A stretch of DNA of 64,000 nucleotides from Siphlonurus alternatus (lineage: Eukaryota > Arthropoda > Insecta > Ephemeroptera > Siphlonuridae). Location: positions 29,106,539-29,170,538 of the forward strand of contig OX463779.1 of the NCBI GenBank assembly GCA_949825025.1, in the 5' to 3' direction. Position 1 is the stretch's first letter. Each line of letters starts with the position of its first letter. Below the pieces are notes generated by a model that was given only the letters and a program-made list of their open reading frames with translations, was not told the DNA's origin and searched no databases. Both the position numbers and the translations under genes were made by a program. Shown piece by piece: positions 25,411-54,710 of this stretch.

Positions 25411-25707
25411 GTTGTAAGCTGGACTAAAAGTGAAACATTAAACCTCATCGCTTTTTAAGATATATTTTTCTGTTATTTCTCTCCATCCTTTCTCTTGGTG
25501 ACTGCATAATAGAATTCTAATAATATTTTTAAGTTGCACATCTTGAAACTTTGTTCCGTCAAACTATTTATTGATGAAGCACATTTTCTGATAGTTTCTC
25601 GCATGTACTATCCATTATTACTTTTTTACTTAAAATACACCTTATTTCTCATATATATGCAAAAAAAAAAATGAAAGTTATTTATCAATTCAATACAAAA
25701 ACTTTAT

Positions 25708-26062
25708 TTAAGGGTAAGGTAACGCCACCAATGTTAAAAAAAATCCCTCTCACAAAAATTCTGAAAAAAATTTAAAATGTTCTCCTCTACACCCCCTATC
25801 AGTAGCTAAAATATCAGGTATACAAATACGATCTAGTTTTTGAGTTATGAATTTTTAAAGTTGACCAATTTAACATGGGAGTTTCATTTCTCCATGTTAA
25901 AGTAGTCAACTTTAAAAATTTATAACTCAAAAACTAGATCGTATTTGTATACCTGATATTTTAGGTACTGATAGGGGGTATAGAGGAGAACATTTTAAAT
26001 TTTTTTCAGAATTTTTGTGAGAGGGATTTTTTTTAACATTGGTGGCGTTACCTTACCCTTAA
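25708..26062. mobile_element. TTAA-flanked palindromic MITE, copy 1
   Basis: TTAA at both ends, then GGGTAAGGTAACGCCACCAA on the left mirrored by its complement on the right. The arms are nearly identical over the whole length, with only a short centre near 25880. Very similar to 27756-28119. TTAA target duplication fits piggyBac-type transposition; the superfamily is inference. No coding capacity. Confidence 0.82.
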
Positions 26063-26096
26063 ATTAAGGAAAATAAACCATTTAGGTTGTGATTAT

Positions 26097-26409
26097 CTTG
26101 GTAAAAGAAAAGGATAGGAATAACCAGCAAGGCCTTACCGATCGAAAGAGTCACAGCAGGTGAAAATCTTGTGGTCACAGTGCACTTGAAAGTTATATAC
26201 ATTTTTGAAACGTTTCGCATCGTGGAGATGCTTCTTCAGTCACAAGAAGAGTGAGAATCTCTCTTCTTGTGACTGCAGAAGCATCTCCACGATGCGAATT
26301 GTTTCAAAAATGTAAATAACTTTCAAGTGCACCACAAGATTTTCATCTGCTGTGACTCTTTCGATCAGTAAGGCCTTGCTGGTTATTCCTATCCTTTTCT
26401 TTTACCAAG
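26097..26409. mobile_element. Palindromic element carrying a hammerhead-like core
   Basis: CTTGGTAAAAGAAAAGGATAGG at the left end is exactly mirrored at the right end, and the arms stay complementary to a centre near 26250. The minus strand at 26239-26213 reads CTGAAGA, a GCATC/GATGC hairpin, then GAAA, which resembles a hammerhead ribozyme core with one extra base before stem II. The right arm carries a mutated version (CTGCAGA and GAAT). Catalysis is not shown. Confidence 0.75.
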
Positions 26410-26507
26410 ACAATACAAAAATTTGAATGACATATAAAAATGATGCCAACAGCTATAGCTTCATATATTGATAGTTAGATAGTTATTAATAATTCATTAA
26501 CACTAGG

Positions 26508-26624
26508 TCTGTTCGTAAATACACAATCAGAAAAAATCAATTTTTATTGATGATTCTTATGTTCCATGTACAAAAGGTTTATCAATAATTATTGATTATT
26601 TCTGATTGTTTCTTTACGAACAAA
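26508..26624. repeat. Short palindromic MITE with GTTCGTAAA ends
   Basis: TCTGTTCGTAAA on the left pairs with TTTACGAACA on the right, and inner blocks AATCAGAAAAAATCAA and its near complement also pair. Length about 115 bp, non-coding. Confidence 0.6.
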
Positions 26625-26851
26625 CTTACTGCCTTAGAGATCTGCAAGGGCTGGAATTTTAAGGCCCTGCCAGTTCCGGTGGCTTTGCTGTTCCTGGCCC
26701 AGGTCTGTGAAACCTGCTTCACAGCGCAGCTCTATCGGTGGTTCGCTGGATGCATGGAGGAAATTTATCCATGGCTGGATGTGTGACTTATTATTTTACT
26801 GCTTACAATTCATAAATAGAAATTTAAATAAACCTGAAAAATGTAATTTTT

Positions 26852-27169
26852 CAATGGCGTATCGACCTCAAATTTTTTTTTTTTTTATTGCAGAAATGCA
26901 TCGAGCGTGCAAAGTTATGCTACCTTGATTTTTTTAGAGACCGGGAACTATTTTTAAAAAATTATTGAAAGTCCTTTTTGTGACGTCACGAGGCGGCAAG
27001 TCCTATATTTTTCTTAAGTAGCAGCGACTCGTGACGTCACGAAAAGAACTTTCAATAATTTTTTAAAAATAGTTCCCGGGCTCAAAAAATCTGAAAAAAA
27101 TCAGAGTAACATAACTTTGCACTCTCTATCCATTTCTGCAATAAAAAAATTGAGGTCGATACTCCATTG
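26852..27169. mobile_element. Palindromic MITE, family B copy 1, with TGACGTCA tips
   Basis: The ends CAATGGCGTATCGACCTCAA and its complement flank arms containing TGCAAAGTTATG and CGGGAACTATTTTT. Both arms near the tip contain GTGACGTCACG, a CRE-type palindrome. A second copy lies at 47793-48119 inside the vitellogenin-receptor gene. Confidence 0.78.
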
Positions 27170-27755
27170 CAGGCTGCCAAGTGCCAATGCTCAGTCCGTG
27201 CCCTCTCTGTCAATTCTGTCCCAAGGTAGCTATAGATAGAGACCATGCAATAAGGGGTAGTGGCATGGATTTGAATTCTCATATTTGTTGTGTTCCAAAT
27301 TCCAAACAATAAAAAAATTACAAATTAAGTTTCTATATACAATAGCATTTTTTTATTAGTTCAATCAAGAGGTCACGCGAGCTGGAGGTCCATCCTGAAC
27401 TATATAATAATACTTCTAAATGTCACATTGCTGTGTAAACATTTAATAAACAATGCAATAATTTTTCACAAGTGTTTATATAGATGAACCAAAGAACATA
27501 TAATGATATATCATGCACGTAGCCTACATGTTAATTGCATTACTAGAAATAAATCTGATTTAGTTAAATAAATTCAAGAGGTGTATTTAGACTTATCTTT
27601 CAAATATAGGGATTCAGAGATAGCTGAATTAATTCAGCTAGTAAAAAAAAATGACAGAAACCTAATTCTACTCAATAGCTGATTGAATATGAGCGTTAAA
27701 TTGCTGTGATGTCACAGCAATCCACGCAGTCTGATTGTTTGAGCCTTCCTTATAA

Positions 27756-28119
27756 TTAAGGGTAAGGTAACTCCACCAATGTTAAAAAAAATCCCTCTCA
27801 CAAAAATTCTGAAAAAAATTTAAAATGTCCTCTTCTACACCTCCTATCAGTAGCTAAAATATCAGGTATACAAATACGATCTAGTTTTTGAGTTATGAAT
27901 TTTTAAAGTTGACCAATTTAACATGGGAGTTTCATTTCTCCATGTTAAAGTAGTCAACTTTAAAAATTTATAACTCAAAAACTAGATCGTATTTGTATAC
28001 CTGATATTTTAGGTACTAATAGGGGGCGGGGTATAGAGGAGAACATTTTAAATTTTTTTCAGAATTTTTAATTATGACAGGGATTTTTTTTAACATTGGT
28101 GGCGTTACCTTACCCTTAA
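27756..28119. mobile_element. TTAA-flanked palindromic MITE, copy 2
   Basis: Begins TTAAGGGTAAGGTAACTCCA and ends with the complement and TTAA. It differs from the 25708 copy by a few substitutions and a short insertion (GGGGCGGGGTATAG) in the right arm. Confidence 0.82.
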
Positions 28120-29586
28120 TTGGTATCATGGATAAATTATATCCTCCATGATTGGTATAACATGTACATTGGTCTTATTCATATCACTATCATAGTAATT
28201 AAAGTACAGAATCTATCAGCTGTTGCCAAAAAAATAAAAACTTGAGTATTTTCAGAAAATAGTTCAAGTCCTCCATATTGAACCGAAATAAAGAAAAATC
28301 CATCGTTCCATGACCTGTGCTTTAACAAAAATTTGATTTAAAAAAAAAAACAACACTCAAATCCATTTTTTTTTTACGAGAAAATGGATTTGAGAACATA
28401 TATTTTTTAAACATTTTTGGTAACGGTGGGCGGGAGGCCGTAACTGCCATCTATTGGAATTGTCTAGGAAAGTAAATAATTATTTCTGTTTATTTCACAG
28501 TAATTATTATGAAACTATCTGAGGTCCTAGAGTATAAGAGCTGCCAACCGATGTAAAAATAATTAATAAGATTCATTCAATTATAACCCAGGAAAACTGT
28601 CAACAAATTTCTGAAGCGCCATCTTTTGAACAATTTTTGTACCTCAATTCCAGAGTTGTCCTGGACAGTTAATCTCAGAAACTTAAGTTTATAATTAAAT
28701 TGGATTTTTACAGTAGATAACTAATAATATAGTGCAGGTATGCAGATGGTTTCAAAACGATCAGATGAAAACTTTCCAAGAAAAAATTGAAATGTACAAA
28801 TTTTATCAAAACGTCTTGTTTGAGCCTATCCCCCCACCCTTAAAGCTCGATTGAGCCATAGAACATGGCTAATATTTTTTTCATACGACCTAATGTTGTA
28901 TTTTTTTTAAATAATCGAGAGTTTTTCTCGGGTATGGCCCCATGTTAAATGACGCATTCTCGGTGACTTTAGAATTTTTTTCTGAAGAACCTATATGGGA
29001 GATAATTTTTTTTATTTATTTCGGTTCCGGTGGTAGAAGCACGTACTGTCCATAACTATTTTTAAAAAATACTTGCTCGTTTCTATGTTGTTTTTTTGTG
29101 GTAGACCCTTTACTTTTATCTGCAAGAATATAAACAAATCCAGTATTTATGTGAACTGAATATCATTATGTCAGTTCATGAAAGGGTGTTGAAGAAGAGA
29201 GAATTGTGTAAAAAGATTATATTTTTTACAACAAATATATTTTGGTTTAGTGTTACACAAAAAGATTAAATATTTCATTCAATAATGTAATTTACATCCA
29301 GAGGATAAATGACGAGGCTTGGCAATAATCCATTAGTTTACAGCAGTGGACTGACAATTGAGAGATATTATAACCCATAATTATATTGAATTAAGTACGT
29401 ACATTTAAGTTTTGCCTTCTTGACATTAAAAAAACATATTGATAGTAAGTATAACTATTAAAAACATATTGACAGTGATTGTCCTTAATTGAGGCAATTT
29501 AGTACATTAGAGTTGCTTCGGACTACATTCTTTTCCATACGCTCATCACATTTTATAAATTTAAATGCGAATGAAATTATTAAAAT

Positions 29587-29780
29587 ATATTGATGGTTCC
29601 GAGGAGAAAGCGCTGGTTTGCATTCTCTGGATGTTACAAAATGACGGGTTTGCCTTTGCAAAAAGGTTTCTTTTCATCCTTTGTTATTGTAATTTACAAC
29701 CTTACTGAAAAGGCAAACCCGTCATTTTGTAAAATCCGGAGAATGCAAACCAGTGGTTTCTCCGCGGAACCATTGATATA
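29587..29780. repeat. 190-bp inverted repeat
   Basis: TATTGATGGTTCCGAGGAGA on the left is mirrored by TCCGCGGAACCATTGATA on the right, and inner arms CTGGTTTGCATTCTC and AAATGACGGGTTTGCCTTT pair closely. The unpaired loop is about 40 bases. An apparent reading frame across it is a by-product. Confidence 0.7.
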
Positions 29781-30441
29781 CATAAAAAAATGTTGAAAAC
29801 AAAACAGATATGAAAAATTGAGAAAACAAGCGAGCATTTCATGATTTATTCTTTTTCATGAGTGGTTAAAAATTTAGTGTGATACCTCTTTCTGACATTC
29901 GGAGGCAGAAACTCACAAAAGCATGTTAGCAGATTCAATCTCATTGCTTCAATACAGTATTATACGGATTATACCAGATGTTTTTGTAGATTGACATAAA
30001 GCTGACATTTACAGACTGTCTTGATTGTAAGTTAAAAATGATGTAGATAATAAACCTAAAGAATGAATCAAATAAGAGTTTTCAATTTTTCACTTACATT
30101 TTTTTTTAAATTACGTATTAAAAAACTGGAAGGGAATATCCATCCATAGGAGTGTGAATAAGATTAAATAAATAATAAAAAAAAAAAAAAAAAAAAAAAC
30201 ACCAAGAGCATGAATGGTAAATAGATAGAAATATTCCATCTTGAAAAATATTTGAACTAATGCGAGAGCTTTGAAAATTTCTGTACATTACAGCTGATTG
30301 CAACAAGAACTTGGCAAGCCTAAGCTCGCCAGGTTCTACTTCTAGCCAGGTCCAACAGACCATTAATTTGGCAAGCAAGGCTCACACATATCAGCTACAG
30401 TAGCAGGGAAATTAACATAACAATAAGATGTATACCTTTAG

Positions 30442-31705
30442 TTAAGGGTAAGGTAACACCAATCAGCTGTTTTTTTAGTCCCATTTGATTAACATGGAAA
30501 CCTTAGCAAATTCACAAAAATTCTAAAAAAAAATTGGAGGGACAGATTTTAGTACCTAAAAGGGCTAAAAGCCATAGAAAAAATTTTAAGACAATGGGGT
30601 ACTGACCGGTATTTGAGTTAGCAATACTAGTAAAAAGTACTGTGAATTTTATGAAGAACGAGCCCTATTAGAGCATTCTACAACAATTTGCTGATTTTTT
30701 ATGAATTTTTAAAAGTTTTTTTGATGACGTCATACCGAATCTCAAATGGGGAAATGCATCAGTTAACATTGCTAAAATGAAAAGTTATTGAAGTACGAAT
30801 TTCAAACCTTCATTATCGTGATTCTAGTACCTGAAAACCTTGCAAATGAAGTTTTGGTTACATTTCAATATTAAGTATGGGATTTGGTAATGTTAACTGA
30901 TCTATTTTCTCATTTAAGATTCAATGCTATGACGTCATTTTTGAGAGATTTTAAAAATTCATATAAAATCATATAAAATCAGGAAATTGTCGTAGAATGC
31001 TGTAATAGGGCTTGTTCTTCATGAAATTCTCGAGCCTTTTGAAATGTTGACAAAAACTTGAAAAATTTTTTTTGGTCAGTACCCCATTATTCGAGACAAT
31101 TTTTTTAATTAATTTTTTAGTTTCGCTCTTCATGGGAAAGCCTTATGCTGAAAATTAAAAAAAAAAATAGCTTTAAGGTAGAGATAACGTCGAACAGCTG
31201 TTCGACGTAATCCCCTTTGATTAACATGTAAACCTTGGCAAATTGACAAAAATTCTGAAATTTTTTTGAGAAGCAGATATTAGTGCCTAAAAGCCATAGA
31301 AAAAGTTTCAAAAACATTTAACGAGCCGATTTTTTTAAATTAATTTTTTAGTTTGGCTCTCCATGGGAAAGCCCTATGCTGAAAATTAAAAAAATTAATT
31401 AAAAAAAATCGGCTCGTTAAATTGTTTTGAAATTTTTCTATGGCTTTTAGGCACAAATATCTGCCTCTCAAAAAAATTTCAGAATTTTTGTCAATTTGCT
31501 AAGGTTTACATGTTAATCAAAGGGCATTACGTCAATCAGCTGTTTGGCGTTATCTCTACCTTAATGTCTTGAAATTTTTTCTATGGCTTTTAGGTACTAA
31601 AATCTGTCTCTCCAATTTTTTTCAGAATTTTTATGAATTTGTTAAGGTTTACATGTTAATCAAATGGAACTAAAAAACAGCTGATTGGTGTTACCTTACC
31701 CTTAA
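30442..31705. mobile_element. Large TTAA-flanked palindromic element with a second element nested inside
   Basis: TTAAGGGTAAGGTAACACCA at the left end is mirrored at the right end. Paired arms carry AATCAGCTGTTTTTTAGT, TTTGATTAACATG and a block with TGGCTTTTAGGTACTAAAAT. The left part is much longer than the right because of further internal duplicated arms (about 30700-31100) and the nested element at 31173-31563. Non-coding. Confidence 0.75.
31173..31563. mobile_element. Nested TTAA-flanked palindromic element
   Basis: TTAAGGTAGAGATAACGTCG at the left is mirrored by CGTTATCTCTACCTTAA at the right. Its sub-terminal sequence (CAGCTG, TTTGATTAACATGTAAACCT, AAATTCTGAAATTTTTTT) is related to the host element, so it is a cousin family that inserted into a relative. 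It splits the outer element's arm. Confidence 0.78.
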
Positions 31706-31953
31706 CCATACAATGAACTTTTTGAAAAAAAAAAAAAAGGGAGTGCATTACGCAAATTCCATGACATAAAAAAAGAGCGGAAAAGGAGAATAAAATAAAA
31801 CATTAAGTTCTGAAATCAAAAACACCCTAATTCTAATATACTTTGGTACTTGTAGATTTAGCCCAAAAGCTGTTCAGTCCACCCCTGCTGCTGCCAATGA
31901 ATATATTAATGAAACATTAGGAATGAACAAATAATTCTGCCTTAGCAAGAAGA

Positions 31954-34057
31954 TTATCTGTAGGACCTTTGCTTCTGAGACTTGCCAATCTTGCGTCCAC
32001 AAAGGTCGTAGCCGGACACTGTGCTGAGCTCCTCGTCAGTGTTGGAGCTGTGCTCGCTGTCACTTGAGTCGTGGTAGTTCCCCATGCCGGGAAGAATGCC
32101 AATGCAATGCAGTGGCCCTTCTCGCGACACTTCCACCTTGTCAGCCTCGGCAGCTGTAAGCATCATGTCATGAGGACTCAATTAATTGTTACCTGATGGG
32201 ACAATTACAATAATCAAATTTCTTCAGTGAGTACAATAGACAATAATGGTTGCATTCTTTTATTTCATAATTATAAAAAATACATACAGTAAAATTATGT
32301 TTTTCTGAATTATTAGTTCAGATTTTTCGGAGTGCAGGAACTAATTTTAAAAAAATGTTTAAAATATCTTAATGAGGGCGGTACTACCTGATGGGATAAC
32401 CGTGACATCATTTTCTTGCGCTGTGATTTGCTATCGATGACGTCACGGTTGTCCGATCAAGTAGTACCACCCTAATTCAGATATTTTAAATATTTTTTTT
32501 TTAAATTAGTTCCCACAATCCAAAAAATCTGAAAAAAAAAAATCAGAAAAGTATAATTTTATGTATATTTTCTAATTAAAATAAAAAAACACAACCATTA
32601 TTGTCTATTTAAAAGTGATAAAAAAAATATTTATTTTTTTCAAAGTTGGGTTAAAACTTATTGATATAATATGCAGATGACTATGAAAAAGATTACTGTA
32701 TACTCAAATTGATTGAAAAGTTTTATGAAGCAAGTGCATAATATACAAACTATTACAGCTTTAAAATAAATTGCAAAAACAAAGGGGGACAACTGTGAAA
32801 ATAATAAAAAAATTATGATATGAATAAAAGCTTAATACACCGTGTTTTGTCCGGCATACATTCTCGATAATTAAAACTAAATATATTTTTTAAAAAAATG
32901 CATATAGTTTTAGGCAATATTAAGTGTTACTGTATATTAAGTAGCAATATCACACCAAATTTAATATCGTATGATAAAATATAGTGTATGTATGCATGTA
33001 TAACTTCCCTTTGATCTTGCCATTCCTAATGTTGTGGGTTTGGCAGCTTACATTTGCTCTTGGAATTAAACTAATAATTTTAATTTTTTTACCAACAAAA
33101 TGTTATTTAAAATCTATTAGACTATTTACTACTGTAAAATAATCCACTATTTTTTTAACTAATGAGACTATAATGTTTAGATAATTATGGTTGAAGAAAG
33201 AAAGTGACAAGTCTAATTTTTTACCAGTCTCATCATCGCTCCGCTTCCTTTTCTCTCCCACGCCATTAGTCTCTGCTTTGTTGCTCTCTTGAGTGCTACT
33301 AGAGTCCTTGGAGGTTGTTTCTGTGGCAGGCGCCTTCTTACTTTCTTGAGAATTGCTTGGCTCGGAGCTCTTCCTCTTGACAGCTCCCGACAGCAGTCGC
33401 TGCTGCGAGCTCTTGGTGCCTCCACTGCTACCAGCAGCAGCTGATGCCTGTGGCTGTCGCTTCACCTCATGGTTGATACGTTCTTGCAGACTGCGCTCCT
33501 GAAGTGATGCTACAGCACTCCGAAAGTCCTCCATCTCCTGAGCTTCTTCAGCAAATTTGCGGCGTTCAGCCTCCATCTTGCTGCGATCCACCAAATCCAG
33601 GAAATCTACTTCATCATCATCCAGTCCTTTGATCATATTTTCTGAAATTAAATCAAGTTGTTAGATTATAATTTTATGTAGTTTATTTGGGCTGAAAATT
33701 ATTATAAAAAATGGCAAACATGGTGAAGGTGGGTTTGTAATGAAACTTACTCAACTTGTGAGCCTCTTCATATTCAACGTCTTTCTTATTCTTCTGCTCT
33801 TGCAGCCTGTCGTAGAGACAACGTGGATCATACTTTTCTTCTGGAGCCTCTGAGGAAAAAAAAAAAAAAATGAAAAATTGTAGAACCAAAAACCAAAACA
33901 AACACAGAGAATGTCTATTGCAGAAAATCATTTTTGCTCGATTTTAGCATGCTAACTTACCAAGCGGTTCGTCAGGTTTTCGCACTTTTTCCCATTCTTC
34001 TTGCCGAAGACGTCTCTTTTCCTCGATTTCCACTTCTGAAATAAATCCCGAACTCAT
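31954..34057 (-). CDS. PSME3IP1: PSME3-interacting protein homologue (FAM192A / NIP30), complete
   Basis: Four minus-strand exons, 34057-33961, 33849-33751, 33641-33225 and 32153-31954, give 270 residues plus TAA, close to vertebrate FAM192A. The N-terminal NIP30 domain is clear: [49 protein letters not shown], then [20 protein letters not shown] central low-complexity Ser/Lys/Glu region holds basic patches ([11 protein letters not shown]) that look like nuclear localisation signals. The acidic C-terminal part has [16 protein letters not shown], then a conserved-looking end ([13 protein letters not shown]). In vertebrates the protein is nuclear and binds the proteasome activator PA28-gamma through its C-terminal region. 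It is divergent from the vitellogenin receptor, about 1 kb away. Intron 3 contains a palindromic MITE (32237-32607). Confidence 0.93.
32237..32607. mobile_element. Palindromic MITE, family A copy 2, in PSME3IP1 intron 3
   Basis: The same ends (TAGACAATAATGGTTGCA and the complement with one change) and the same inner blocks as the copy at 10986-11374, with GATGACGTCACGG at the tip. Lies inside an intron. Confidence 0.8.
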
Positions 34058-35074
34058 TTTTCAATAGCTAATACAAGTATTTTCACAGTATAAATGAAAT
34101 GATCAATACCGTGCACCTTTTACGATGAAAAAACAAACAGATGATCCGTGTTTCTTTTGACGGCGCAGCGGAGAACGGCGGAGAATTAAAAAAAAAAAAG
34201 TAGAGGGGAGAAGGCGGGAATATTAGTTAAATTTTAAAATATGTACAGGTACATTAAATTTCGGTATTATATTCTGCATGCTGTCATACACCTTCAGAGA
34301 CTATTTTAGTATTCCTAACTTAATTCAGGTGTTAGTTTTAGAATAATATATATTGATTTGAAAACATGAGCGATATTTAAATTTGAATAGTAATAATAAT
34401 TATACAATACAATTAGGAAGAAATCGAAGAAAATCAACGCGCGCGCCTCCGAAAACTTGAAGTTTCCGCCTCTACAAATTTAAGTGACGTTTAAATAAAT
34501 GACGCAAGGCCCCCACGTTATATTTATATGGTGGGGGCCATGGAGGGGGTAAAGGAAAAGTCCTCTTCACTCGCCTTCACTGCTTCATAGTTCTCACTTT
34601 TCCGCCGTCCGCCAAGAAGTAACAAGTTTTCAAGAACTCCGGCTCCCTGAATTATCATACTGCAAAAAGGTATAGTTTGGACTGCCTAACTTCAAAGTTA
34701 CATTTCCAGAAAATAATGATCACATCAATTTAATTTAAATATCAATCTAGATAATATAATTAAAAGAATTTAGTTTCTTGAAAGAGACATGAAACGAATG
34801 AATTCCATTCCATTAATTGCCTTTTAATTATATTCTTCATTAACAACGACTGTATTTTTGGTTGCTCTATTAAATATAGAAGTTTAAATGCATATTAAGT
34901 ACTGAAAATGCGTGGAATACAACTTGCTTGAGAGATTGAGACATTTATGTGGCATTTTTACGATTGGTCAGTTAGGAATAGTATTTGTCTAGATGAGTCA
35001 GTGCTTGCTCGAGCTAGTACATGGGTTGCTGATATAGCGCGCCTTGAATGCTGCTTGCAGGCTCAAGTTTCTCA
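34058..35074. promoter_or_regulatory. Shared upstream region of PSME3IP1 and the vitellogenin receptor
   Basis: The two genes are transcribed away from each other and share this 1-kb interval, which must hold at least the PSME3IP1 promoter. A strong hairpin (GGCCCCCAC at 34508-34516 and GTGGGGGCC at 34531-34539) lies near its middle. No TATA box could be assigned with confidence. Confidence 0.4.
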
Positions 35075-52185
<17,111 letters not shown>

Positions 52186-52860
52186 ACTGTTTTGTATTAG
52201 TGTGTTTGTTATACTGTATTATTATTACAAAATGCATTTTCCTGGCGTTAATAGAGTCTCCAATTTTATTGCTTTAAGAAATTAAACATAAAGATTTGTA
52301 GGAAGATGTATTTTTCGTGTGTATTTTGTTTGTGATTGTTAACTTTGTACTATATATTAGAGAGAAAGACTTAAAGTGCATAATAATTAATTAATATATA
52401 CCTACCTGTTGCTGAAATAATAATATTGCGTCTGATAATGCCAATAATAATTTTGTTATTAATATTTTAAAACAGTGGCATATAATATACTATCTGCATA
52501 AGTTTTTTTATACGTAATTTCAGCTTAAATTTATATTCTCATTATATATGTGCTATATATATTATGTTCTACATTATTTTGTGATTGTTTAACTTTGTAC
52601 TATAAGAGAGAAAGACTTAATTGTACAATAATTAATTAAAACACCTGTTGCTGAAATGATAGTATTGTCTGATAATGTCAATAATAATAATGTTATTAAT
52701 ATTTTAAAACAGTCGCAAAAAATACTATCTGTATAATTTTTTTATGTGTAATTTCAGCTTAAATTTATATTCTTATTTTGCGTGCTATATTTTTTGATAA
52801 ACTATGTTATTTACAATGCATATAATATATTAAAAAAATTTGTGATAAAATAAATATTGA
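52186..52860 (+). other. Probable VgR 3' UTR with an internal tandem duplication
   Basis: After the stop at 52185, two copies of a 200-bp segment follow (about 52331-52540 and 52580-52775), both with TGTGATTGTT, AGAGAGAAAGACTTAA, CACCTGTTGCTGAAAT-like and TAATTTCAGCTTAAATTTAT blocks. AAATAAATATTG near 52847 could provide a polyadenylation signal. The UTR end is inferred. Confidence 0.5.
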
Positions 52861-53983
52861 CTGGTTACTTATTAATTGTTGCGATTATTTTGCTACCGTA
52901 TAATTAAAGTGTCAGTTTTTAGAGAAGTGTTGAACGACTGGTCTATAATATGAAACTTGGGAGTGGGAAAATCAAACCTTTACAGTGTAATAGGATATAC
53001 CAGTTGGAGTAGTGTTAACAGAGGTATGTACCTAATTTGCATACAACGGGTTTAAAAGTCAAACAATTTGATTTATAAAGTAATAAAAACCACTATATAT
53101 TCCGATAAAGTTAAACACTAAACTTATAATAGTTATATTTACTTTGAAAGAAGAGAAGAACAAAACAAATAGGTCGTCTGTGTTCCATTTATTTATACTT
53201 CTTTGTTATAATGCTTTTATATTATGTTTTCTCTAAAAATTGATAGCTTTTATAATAATATCCAGATAGACAATTTACTTATAATTACCGTGAACGTAAA
53301 TTGTAACTTGTGAAAACATACAATTAACTTTTTTACCTTTGAAAGAAGCAAAGTATAGTAAAACGACATTTAAATTGACGAGTGCATTTTTAAAAACGTG
53401 ATTTCATGGCAGCGATTTAGGGCATCAACTGCACATAGCACAGTTTTTTTCTAGGTTTTATGGGGTTAAATGGAGTCAATTATGTGATTTAATCTTTATT
53501 CGAATCAAAGACCTCAACCTATAATTTGATGAAAATTGTATATTTACTATAATTTTATATATAGAAATAAGAATTACAACGTAAATTTAGGTTTCACATT
53601 TCATCATTTTTATTTTTTATTTTATTAAAATTTCCCCATAATGGAGGCTCTGCTAGCTTTTTTTTTTTTTTTTAGTTTTTGTAGTGATGGATATTAAACT
53701 GGGTAAAAACATTTTACGCTCTTTAGAATTGCAAAAATAATTCTCTTTGTCTCGTGGGACTGCAGCACCCGCAAATCAGTCGGGGATATATACTGTACAA
53801 CGATCTGGCTCTTCTTATTGATGTATTGTTCATAAAGTAATATTCTTTAAAATAGTATATACATGCTCGGGAATAATAATAATAAAAAAAATGATTCTGT
53901 GGGAAGAGCTGCATTACACATCACATTTAATGTATATTCACATATTTCTTTAACAGTATTTTATAACATTTATCGTAGTTCAA

Positions 53984-54172
<189 letters not shown>

Positions 54173-54710
54173 AATTAATTATCATTAGTACTAACTCCAA
54201 GGGAATTTGAATTTACGGGAAAGACGAAAAAAAGTTCCAGTAACCAAATTATAAAAAAATAATATTCGTCAACATTATTGTTTTTATAGTTAAAATAAAA
54301 AGATAAGTTGTAAATCGGTAGCGATTGTTGCAAATTGTAAAAGAAAATTATTTAGTTTTGTGAAAACATTTTTAATGCAAAATTTAAAGTCGTGATGCAT
54401 GCATGAAGCTTATAAATTATAATAGGTTTTCCTTGTTACTTCTTCAAGTACACGAAGCAAATGCTGCATGAGAGAGCATATTTTATATTTGTACTTTTTC
54501 ATAATATTTTTCTGATCACTTTTTTCTTCCTGAAAATTTAAAGACGATGAAAAAATTTAAATATTATTATTCATATTCCTTTTTATTGTAATATATTATA
54601 ACTCTAAAATTTCCAGAAAATATATTTCAAATTTATGTGAACAAATTAGCAATGCTATAATGATTTATTTTTTTCATAACGATTTATTTAACACATTGAA
54701 AATAGAAGCG

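Larger units (their letters stand above)
25411..31953. other. Intergenic DNA between RpS20 and PSME3IP1, packed with palindromic elements
   Basis: No gene is supported here. The interval carries palindromes at 25708-26062, 26097-26409, 26508-26624, 26852-27169, 27756-28119, 29587-29780 and 30442-31705. The GC-richer frame at 26592-26786 (ends WFAGCMEEIYPWLDV) has no recognisable homology or splice context and is not called as a gene. Confidence 0.6.

Noticed and set aside
26592..26928. GC-richer open frame after a small palindrome
   Set aside because: Too short, no domain, no splice signals; left as unexplained intergenic DNA.
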